Positions 17,252 through 23,665 of a DNA stretch of 64,000 bases are shown piece by piece. The stretch covers positions 62,001 through 126,000 of the forward strand of contig NZ_JAERQK010000010.1 in the NCBI RefSeq assembly GCF_017912535.1, given 5' to 3'. This stretch comes from Motiliproteus sediminis (GTDB taxonomy: Bacteria; Pseudomonadota; Gammaproteobacteria; Pseudomonadales; Balneatricaceae). The notes under the pieces were generated by a model, which did not search any database, was not told where the DNA came from, and worked only from the letters and a program-made list of their open reading frames with translations. A program made the translations under genes and the position numbers. How positions within the stretch are numbered: position 1 is the stretch's first letter; each line of letters opens with the position of its first letter.

Positions 17252-18646
17252 TTAACCGGCCGCGGTGGGCAACCGTACGGTGACGCAGAGCCCGTTGGGG
17301 CCAAGACTGGTGTCGCTGAGCAACAGTGAGCCGCGGTGCTGCTCGGTGACTTCCCGAACGATGCTGAGCCCCAGGCCACTCCCTGAGATCGACTGCCCCG
17401 CCAGGCGATAGAAACGCTGCAGGGCGGCATCGCGTTGTTCCGGAACGATGCCGGGACCGGTGTCACAGACCCGCAGCACCACTTCACCATCGCTCTGATC
17501 CAGCCCGATCATCACTTGGCCTCCATCCGGGGTATAGCGCATGGCGTTATCGATCAGGTTGCGGCACAGAATCGACAGACTGGCTTCATGCCCCCAGACA
17601 TACAGGCTGTCGGCGGTTTCCAGCGACAGGTCCAGGGTTTTGTCGGCCATATGGGAGGCCTGGTCGGCCAGTGTGGTGCGCACCAGGTCACTGAGGTTGA
17701 CGCGTGAGGTTTCGATCTTGTCGTGTTCCAGTCGACTGAGGGTCAGCAACTGCTCGACAACCCGGGTCATGCGATCGACCCCGCAGACGATCTGGTCGGC
17801 GGTGGCGACGGTGGCGGGGTTGTGCTCCTGGCGCAGGTTCTGGGCGTGGATGCGGATCCCGGCCAGCGGTGTACGGAGTTCGTGGGCAGCGTCCGCGGTA
17901 AAGCGGCGCTCGCGAGTCAGGGCGTTGTCGAGTGACGCCATCAGGGTGTTAACCGAGCTGACCACGCCACCGATCTCTTCCGGTACGCCGGTCTGCGGCA
18001 GCGGCTGCAACTGCTCCGGGTTGCGCTCAATGATCTGCCGGGCAACGCGCCGTAGCGGCGACAACCCACGATTGACGATCAGCCAGATCATCGCCGCCAG
18101 TAACGGGATGGTCAGCAGCAGCGGTAGCAGGGTATGGAGTACAATTTCGCCGGTCAGCTCATCGCGCACGTCATCCCGCTGCCCCACCTTGATCCACAGA
18201 TCGTGCTGCGGATCGTGCAGCGCGAACGAGCGCCAGTGGTGATTGTCGATCACCTCTTCGCCATAACCCTGGCGGGAATCGAAGCTGAACTGGCGCGCGA
18301 TCACATGGAAACTGCTGAGCAACTCCTCGCCGTCGCCGTTCCAGACCATGAACGCCAGTTTTTTTTCATAACGGTGGCCGAAGGTGGTGGCTTCGTTGCC
18401 CTCTTCATAATGGTCCAGCTCGAACGGTTCGTACTCCAGCGCTTCGGCCAGGTGGCTCATACGGCTACGTTTGAGTTGGTCCTGCAATAGACTTTGCAGC
18501 ACCCGCGCCATCTGGGCCAGTTCGGCATCGAACAGCTCTTCGACCTCGTGGGTGGCGTCGCGGTAGCTGAAGTAGGCTGCGGCAGAGGTCAGCGTAAACA
18601 GGGCCAGCAGCAGGCTGACGAGCAGAAAACGGCTGATAGACTTCAC
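17252..18646 (-). CDS. QseC-like sensor histidine kinase
   Basis: 464 residues: membrane helices at about 7-25 and 172-191 enclose a ~145-residue periplasmic sensor region, then HAMP, the dimerisation domain with H255 in D-A-A-H-E-L-R-T-P-L, and a C-terminal HATPase (N-L-I-D-N-A-M-R-Y-T, D-T-G-P-G-I, G-S-G-L-G-L-S-I-V). The pattern matches QseC/PmrB-type kinases, which respond to cations, peptides or signalling molecules; the ligand here is unknown. The ATG overlaps the stop of the response regulator gene by 4 bases. Last gene of the operon. Confidence 0.9.
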   Translation of the reverse strand: MKSISRFLLVSLLLALFTLTSAAAYFSYRDATHEVEELFDAELAQMARVLQSLLQDQLKRSRMSHLAEALEYEPFELDHYEEGNEATTFGHRYEKKLAFMVWNGDGEELLSSFHVIARQFSFDSRQGYGEEVIDNHHWRSFALHDPQHDLWIKVGQRDDVRDELTGEIVLHTLLPLLLTIPLLAAMIWLIVNRGLSPLRRVARQIIERNPEQLQPLPQTGVPEEIGGVVSSVNTLMASLDNALTRERRFTADAAHELRTPLAGIRIHAQNLRQEHNPATVATADQIVCGVDRMTRVVEQLLTLSRLEHDKIETSRVNLSDLVRTTLADQASHMADKTLDLSLETADSLYVWGHEASLSILCRNLIDNAMRYTPDGGQVMIGLDQSDGEVVLRVCDTGPGIVPEQRDAALQRFYRLAGQSISGSGLGLSIVREVTEQHRGSLLLSDTSLGPNGLCVTVRLPTAAG

Positions 18647-19305
18647 GAGGCTTTATCGACCCGGTAGCCCACGCCGCGCACGGTTTTGATCAGCTCGCTG
18701 CCAAACTTTTTGCGCAGATGGTGAACGTGCACCTCTACGGCATTGCTTTCCACCCGTTCGTCCCAACTGTAGAGCCGCTCCACCAGCTGTTCGCGGGTAA
18801 GAATCCGGCCCGGATACTGCAAAAACTCCAGCAGGAGCGCGTATTCGCGTCGTGACAGATTGACGACCTCTCCCTGGAAGGTCACCTCGCGGCTGGCGGG
18901 GTCGACGCAGATCCCGTGGAGTTCAATTTTGGGGCTGGTACTGCCGGCGCGACGGCGCAGCAGCGCCCGGATGCGGGCGTTGAGCTCGTCCAGGTCGAAG
19001 GGTTTGATCAGATAATCGTCGGCGCCGGCGTCAAGGCCGCGCACCCGATCCTGTACCTGATCTCGGGCGGTGAGAATCAAAATCGGTGTGTCGATGCCGA
19101 GCTGGCGCGCCTGGCGCAACACCTCGACACCGTCCATTTCCGGTAAGCCCAGATCGAGGACCACCAGATCGAAGCTGTGGCTGCGCAGCGCTTCCAAACC
19201 CAAACGGCCGTTTTGCAGCCAGTCCATGGTGTCTCCCTGGCGGGTGAAAGCATCAACGATGCCGCGCCCCAACAACAGGTCATCTTCAACCAGTAGCAGC
19301 CTCAT
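18643..19305 (-). CDS. QseB/PmrA-like OmpR-family response regulator
   Basis: 220 residues: receiver domain with phospho-acceptor D51 (V-V-L-D-L-G-L-P) and K near L-I-K-P-F-D, and a winged-helix DNA-binding domain ending in L-Y-S-W-D-E-R-V-E-S-N-A-V-E-V-H-V-H-H-L-R. This C-terminus is typical of QseB. QseB and PmrA bind CTTAA direct repeats; two such boxes lie in this region, before the first gene of this operon and before the radical SAM gene. Inference: positive or negative autoregulation of its own operon. Confidence 0.92.
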   Translation of the reverse strand: MRLLLVEDDLLLGRGIVDAFTRQGDTMDWLQNGRLGLEALRSHSFDLVVLDLGLPEMDGVEVLRQARQLGIDTPILILTARDQVQDRVRGLDAGADDYLIKPFDLDELNARIRALLRRRAGSTSPKIELHGICVDPASREVTFQGEVVNLSRREYALLLEFLQYPGRILTREQLVERLYSWDERVESNAVEVHVHHLRKKFGSELIKTVRGVGYRVDKAS

Positions 19306-19330
19306 AGGGCGTGTTGTCCTCGTCCTTGGC

Positions 19331-19972
19331 TCAGCTCTTCTCTTTGAGTGAGTTCAGCAGTTTATTGATCTCTTCGCGGCGGCCCTGATCGGCGATTTCG
19401 CGCCCCTGACGTTGCGGCGCTTCCAGTGCATGTTGCAGCACCTTACGCGCCGCCTGGTACTCTTTCTGGCTGATCAGAAAGTCGCCGTAGAAGTAGTTGG
19501 GGTCGATGCCATCGGGGTTCATCGACAGCGCCATCTCCAGGTAGTGGCGGGCTTTCTTGTCACTGCCAAAGCTCAGCGGCCAACCGGGCACCTGATAGTA
19601 GAGCGCGCCCAGACTGGTATACGCCGAGCCGGCGAGAGCCTGGTCGTCGAGCGTGATCGCCTGCTCCAGGCTTTCGCGGGCCTGCTTGACCAGATCGAGC
19701 GCCCCGAGGCCGCCCTTGGCGCCTGCATAAGTGCTGAGAACAATTCCCCGCCAGATCCACAATTCGGCGGCTTCAGGATAGCGTTTTACCGATTCGTTGG
19801 CCACTTCGGTCAGCGCCTCGTAGGCGTCCTCCTGCTGCTCCTCCGGGACGGTATAGCGGATCTCGGCCCAACGGTCCTGAAGCTCGATCATGCGCTCGTC
19901 CGGCGAGGCGGCGGATGCAGCCAGGGGCAGCGTCAGCAGCAGGGAAAGGGCTAATGAGAGTGCGGCTTTCAT
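19331..19972 (-). CDS. Secreted TPR protein of the HDO operon
   Basis: 213 residues. A signal peptide (hydrophobic core about 4-18, cleavage near A-S-A-A-S) is followed by helical repeats of TPR type, for example A-L-T-E-V-A-N-E-S-V-K-R-Y-P-E-A-A-E-L-W and A-R-H-Y-L-E-M-A-L-S-M-N-P. It probably acts in the periplasm as a scaffold. It overlaps the SDR gene by 4 bases and precedes the regulator genes, so it is part of the same transcript. No closer family is recognised. Confidence 0.8.
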   Translation of the reverse strand: MKAALSLALSLLLTLPLAASAASPDERMIELQDRWAEIRYTVPEEQQEDAYEALTEVANESVKRYPEAAELWIWRGIVLSTYAGAKGGLGALDLVKQARESLEQAITLDDQALAGSAYTSLGALYYQVPGWPLSFGSDKKARHYLEMALSMNPDGIDPNYFYGDFLISQKEYQAARKVLQHALEAPQRQGREIADQGRREEINKLLNSLKEKS

Positions 19973-20787
19973 GACAGTTTCTCCGGTCTTTTGGTTGCGT
20001 GGTTTTTAATCGTGTCGAGTTGTTTGCTGATCGAACCTGAGACCAGGCTTGGGAACAGGCCATTGAGGCGAACAAACAACTTTTCTGGCCAGCCGAGGTA
20101 ACGGTGGCTGGCGCTACCGCTGATAAACGCCAGCAGGGCGTCGGCAACGGCTTCGGGCGAATCGACCGGGGTGCGCAGTTCTTCGTTAAGCGCATCCGCG
20201 GCGCCGGCGTTCAGGCTGGTACGGGTAGCGCGGGGGGCGAAATACTGCACTTTGATCGGGCTGTCAGCCAGCTCACGTCCAAGAGCTTCCGAGAACCCGC
20301 GCAGGGCGAATTTGGTGCTGCAGTAACTGACATAGCCGGGGTAGCCGATGCTGCCGAGGGTAGAGCCGACGTTGATAATGCGGGCCTCGGGCCGCGAGCG
20401 CAGCAGCGGAATCAGGGCATGGGTCAGCAGCACCGAGCTGGTAAAGTTGAGATGAATCAACTGCTCGATAGTGGCTTCGTCCTGCTGTTCAAACAGGCAC
20501 AGCTGGTTGGTGCCGGCCATGTTGATGAGTACGTTGGGCGGTTGTTCCAGGGTCATCAACTGTTCGGTCATGCGCTTGCGCGCGGCGCTCTGGGTCAGGT
20601 CGGCAGCGATCGCCAGATGCGGGCCGCTGTCTACCGGTGGCAGTCGGTTTGCCAGCGCCTCCAGCGGTGCCGGTGTGCGTCCCACGGCGATGATGCGCGC
20701 CCCGGCTGTGGCCAGACGCAGCGCTGTGGCCTGGCCAATCCCGCCGCTGGCTCCGGTAAGAAGAATATGCATCTGTTGCGGTTTCAT
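19969..20787 (-). CDS. Short-chain dehydrogenase/reductase (SDR)
   Basis: 272 residues, classical SDR. NAD(P) motif T-G-A-S-G-G-I-G at 11-18, N-M-A-G at 89-92, catalytic S142 with Y155-x3-K159. The R in the A-V-G-R turn suggests NADP(H). ATG 20787 is chosen because a GGAG site sits just upstream; the frame reaches 20859 inside the previous gene. Within the operon it probably reduces a carbonyl or oxidises an alcohol on the activated or oxidised intermediate. The substrate is unknown. Confidence 0.88.
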   Translation of the reverse strand: MKPQQMHILLTGASGGIGQATALRLATAGARIIAVGRTPAPLEALANRLPPVDSGPHLAIAADLTQSAARKRMTEQLMTLEQPPNVLINMAGTNQLCLFEQQDEATIEQLIHLNFTSSVLLTHALIPLLRSRPEARIINVGSTLGSIGYPGYVSYCSTKFALRGFSEALGRELADSPIKVQYFAPRATRTSLNAGAADALNEELRTPVDSPEAVADALLAFISGSASHRYLGWPEKLFVRLNGLFPSLVSGSISKQLDTIKNHATKRPEKLS

Positions 20788-20800
20788 CAGGGACTCCGGA

Positions 20801-21448
20801 CTACTGGGGCAGTGTGTTGAGAACGTCGCCATAGAGACGGTAAAAACGCTTGGCGGCATGAATGATGGCGTGTTGCTCTTGCGGGCATTCGATCTGGTCC
20901 ATCAGCTGGGCAAAGTACTGCACATGATCGAGGTCCAGCTCACCGTGCGAGTTGAGGTAGCTGAACGCCGCGGCCGGTAGTGCCAGCCGCTGCTGAATGA
21001 TCTTGGCGGCCTGGGTTGCCAGTGCGGTGCTGGTGCCTTCCAGCACCAGCACCATGCCGAAAAAACTCAGCGGGTGGCGGCGGGCGATGCTGTCATAGGC
21101 ATAGGCCACCATCAGCTCGGTGTAGTAACCGGGTTCGCCATCCCTTGCTGCCACGTCATCCCCACCGGCAGCCTTGAGATCATTAAGAATCCACTGTTCG
21201 TGACCGATCTCTTCGTCGATATAGGCGCGCAGTGATGGCATCAGCCAGGGATGGCTGTCGCCCAGGCGACTACCACAACTCATCATCAGCGGTACCGTAT
21301 GACGAACATGGTGGTAAGCCTGTTCCAGAAACGCGTGATAGCGGCAAAGGCTGACCTCTCCGGTCAGTGTTTCACGGATCACCGGCAGGGTTAGCAGTTG
21401 TTCACGCTCCCGGGCAGTGGCTTGCAGTAGCTGTTCATAAAACGCCAT
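20801..21448 (-). CDS. Heme-oxygenase-like di-metal oxidase (TenA/UndA-like HDO)
   Basis: 215-residue all-helical protein. The ligand set of HDO enzymes can be placed by spacing: E80-x2-H83, E137, and H168-x3-D172-x2-H175. The E-x2-H pair and the 7-residue gap between the last two histidines equal those of UndA (1-undecene from lauric acid), and H-x3-D-x2-H equals CADD. Known HDOs use iron or another metal and O2 for decarboxylation, N-oxygenation or C-C cleavage. Here the partner is an acyl ligase gene overlapping by 14 bases. Substrate and product are unknown. A TenA thiaminase is less likely because the TenA cysteine motif is not apparent and no thiamine genes are nearby. Confidence 0.82.
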   Translation of the reverse strand: MAFYEQLLQATAREREQLLTLPVIRETLTGEVSLCRYHAFLEQAYHHVRHTVPLMMSCGSRLGDSHPWLMPSLRAYIDEEIGHEQWILNDLKAAGGDDVAARDGEPGYYTELMVAYAYDSIARRHPLSFFGMVLVLEGTSTALATQAAKIIQQRLALPAAAFSYLNSHGELDLDHVQYFAQLMDQIECPQEQHAIIHAAKRFYRLYGDVLNTLPQ

Positions 21449-22922
21449 GGCAATGGGGCTCCTCGTGGCGGCTATAGATTGCGTCCAGGGATTCGCGGTA
21501 GCTCGCGCCGACGGCGTCTCGGCGGATACGGCCGTTGCCGGTCAGCAGGTCGTTAGCAACCGTGAACGGCTCCTCGGCCTGGATCCAGTGGGTCAAACGG
21601 GCGTAGTCGGGCAGTACGCTGTTCACGGTAGCGATCGCGCGTGCCAGCTCATCGGCACTGACGCCAGGGCGGGCGCGCAGCACCGCCACATTGAAGGGGC
21701 GTCCATCGCCAAACAGGCAAAACTGCTGGATCTGGGGCAGCGCCGCGAATTCGGCTTCGATCCACTCGGGCGAGAGGTTACGCCCGTAGCTGGTGATAAA
21801 AACATTCTTTTTGCGGCCTTCGATGTGCAGATAACCATCCTGATCGAGGTAGCCGATGTCTCCGGTGGCAACCGCTCCGTGGTGGGGGCTAGTGTCGCCC
21901 AAATAGCCGAGAAAACCGCTACCGGTGACGATCACTTCGCCATCGTCAGCAAGGGTGATGCGGCAGTGATCAAGCGGATAGCCGCAGCTGCCAGCGCGCT
22001 GCTTATCCGGGGCATTAAGCGCGACGACTGAGCCGCACTCCGACAGGCCGTAACCCTCAACTACCGGCAGCCCCAGCTCGTGGGCCCGTTGCAGTAGTGA
22101 TGCCGGCACTCGGGCGCCGCCGACGGCCAACAGGCGGAACCCCTGGGGTGACAGACCCGCACTGCAGAGGTAAAGCAGCGCCTTGAGCAGCTCGGGTGTC
22201 AGGATCAGCGACTCCGGCTGATGACGGTGCAGGAATTCGCCCAGGCTTTGCAGATCCAGCCCGCTGGAACCCAGCAGGCCGGTCTCGTTGTTGCTGTAGA
22301 TCAGGCAGCGGCTGCCGGCATAGAGCGGCAGCAGAACACCGGCCAGGTTTTCCAGCAGTATCGACAGCGGCAGCAGGCAGGCGTGTCGGGTAACGCCACA
22401 GCCACCAACGCGGCGGAACAGTGAACGACAGACCTGCGACAGGTGCGCCCCCCCCAGGCAAACACCCTTGGGAGTGCCGGTACTTCCCGAGGTGAAAGTG
22501 ACCAGCAGGGTTCCGTTGGGCAGAGCGACCGGGCGGGGGGGGCGTCTGTATGCCAGAGGATGCAGCGGGTCGCTGGCAAAGCGGGGATCCAGTCGGCGCC
22601 CCTGATCTGCATCGTCTGAGAACAGCAGGTCGACACCGCTCTGGTCGAGGGCATGGCGCTGTTGCTCGAGTGAAAAGAATGCCGGTATCGGGGTGACCGG
22701 AATTCCGGCGTGAAAGGCCGCCAGTTGCAACACCACCCAGGTGGGGCTGTTGGGCAGCAGAATGCCAATATGAGCGATACCCGCCGCGGTGAGCTGGGCG
22801 GACAGGGTTTCGACCTGCTGCCATAGTTCCGCGTAGGAGAGTATCTCTGTGCGGCTTTCCAGCGCGATCTGTTGCGGCGTCAGCGCTACCCAGCTGCGGA
22901 TCTGGTCAAAGATCTCGTTCAT
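21435..22922 (-). CDS. AMP-forming acyl-CoA synthetase/acyl ligase family protein
   Basis: 495 residues, adenylate-forming (ANL) family. The P-loop T-S-G-S-T-G-T-P-K-G lies at 144-153, Y-G-L-S-E-C-G in the middle, the T-G-D-I-G-Y motif and the hinge E-G-R-K-K-N follow. The C-terminal A10 lysine is replaced: the motif reads N-G-R-I-R-R, with R465 where NGK is usual. It would activate a carboxylic acid for the oxidase and reductase encoded next. The start at 22922 overlaps the stop of the upstream gene (ATGA); the frame extends to 23216 inside that gene. Two 8-base homopolymers lie in its coding sequence. Confidence 0.88.
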   Translation of the reverse strand: MNEIFDQIRSWVALTPQQIALESRTEILSYAELWQQVETLSAQLTAAGIAHIGILLPNSPTWVVLQLAAFHAGIPVTPIPAFFSLEQQRHALDQSGVDLLFSDDADQGRRLDPRFASDPLHPLAYRRPPRPVALPNGTLLVTFTSGSTGTPKGVCLGGAHLSQVCRSLFRRVGGCGVTRHACLLPLSILLENLAGVLLPLYAGSRCLIYSNNETGLLGSSGLDLQSLGEFLHRHQPESLILTPELLKALLYLCSAGLSPQGFRLLAVGGARVPASLLQRAHELGLPVVEGYGLSECGSVVALNAPDKQRAGSCGYPLDHCRITLADDGEVIVTGSGFLGYLGDTSPHHGAVATGDIGYLDQDGYLHIEGRKKNVFITSYGRNLSPEWIEAEFAALPQIQQFCLFGDGRPFNVAVLRARPGVSADELARAIATVNSVLPDYARLTHWIQAEEPFTVANDLLTGNGRIRRDAVGASYRESLDAIYSRHEEPHCHGVL

Positions 22923-23602
22923 GCCACCGCTCCCGCGATCAGAATGCCTTGATCGCTGTGTGGCCGTGGTGAGCGCCGCATTAGTTGGCGGAACAAGGGG
23001 TTGGCGAATAGTTTTTGCAGACCGCTGCTGAAGCGGGCCGCCACGACCTGGGGCTGACTGTCGTAGTACCGGCCCCAGTCTGCGGCATGGCTGCCCAGTC
23101 TTTCGGGACGGGCATTTGCCAGTGGAATCAGTTCCAGACCGACCCCCAGCTTGCTGAAGGTGTTGAGTACCCGCGGGGTGGCAGTAATCACCAGCCACTG
23201 GTACTGCTGTTCGCAAAAGTAGCGGGCCAGAGAGAGAATGACGCGGCGGGTACAGCCGGAGTACCTCGAAGCGAGGTTGCCAACCTCGAGGATAGCGCGT
23301 CGCTGAACCGGTGCGCCTTCGAGCCGGCTGATCAGGGCCTCGACCGGCTGGTCCAGATACTGTTCCAGAAACAGCTCGCCTTCGTGGGCACCCTGATACC
23401 CCAGACAGGCCTGAATCTGGTTGTGGGTGTCGGTCAGCGCTACCAGATGGGGGGCAAAATGGTGGGGTTTGGCGCCGTGTTCATGGAGAAAACGGTCACG
23501 GATGAAGGCTTCTACATGGGCGCGGTTCTCCGGCGACTGCACCAGAACCAGTTCGCCCTGACCGTTGCAGGACAGTTGTTTGACCAATTCAAGACGACCC
23601 AT
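22919..23602 (-). CDS. Thermostable hemolysin (delta-VPH) family protein, first gene of the HDO operon
   Basis: 227 residues that match the T_hemolysin family as I recognise it: R-x-F-I-x-x-x-F-x-x-x-H-G-A at about 32-46, G-Y-Q-G-A-H-E-G-E-L-F-L-E-Q-Y-L-D near 70-85, E-V-G-N-L-A-S and a N-x-F-x-K-L-G stretch. The family is named after a Vibrio hemolysin, but its fold is thought to be acyltransferase-like (GNAT/AHL-synthase type), so a transferase role is a fair alternative. The start has GAGGAG 8-13 bases upstream. A tandem QseB-type box lies 43 bases before the ATG. Confidence 0.82.
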   Translation of the reverse strand: MGRLELVKQLSCNGQGELVLVQSPENRAHVEAFIRDRFLHEHGAKPHHFAPHLVALTDTHNQIQACLGYQGAHEGELFLEQYLDQPVEALISRLEGAPVQRRAILEVGNLASRYSGCTRRVILSLARYFCEQQYQWLVITATPRVLNTFSKLGVGLELIPLANARPERLGSHAADWGRYYDSQPQVVAARFSSGLQKLFANPLFRQLMRRSPRPHSDQGILIAGAVA

Positions 23603-23628
23603 GGCGATTCTCCTCAGCTATGGGAATC

Positions 23629-23661
23629 AGCCTAAGAGCGCAATCTTAAGAGTCTCTTAAA
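23629..23661 (-). promoter_or_regulatory. Tandem PmrA/QseB-type box and promoter of the HDO operon
   Basis: Minus strand: TTTAAG-AGACT-CTTAAG (23661-23645), 10 bases, then the -10-like TAGGCT (23634-23629). Direct half-sites 11 bp apart match the PmrA/QseB consensus. The radical SAM gene has the same arrangement with identical spacing. The plus-strand reading is also nearly palindromic (TTAAGAG-T-CTCTTAA). Confidence 0.75.
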
Positions 23662-23665
23662 TTTG

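Noticed and set aside
20801-21448. Thiaminase II (TenA)
   Set aside because: The helical fold is shared, but the residue set matches di-metal HDO ligands and no thiamine genes are nearby.
22923-23216. N-terminal extension of the acyl ligase
   Set aside because: Lies out of frame inside the T_hemolysin-family gene; the ATGA overlap at 22922 is the better start.
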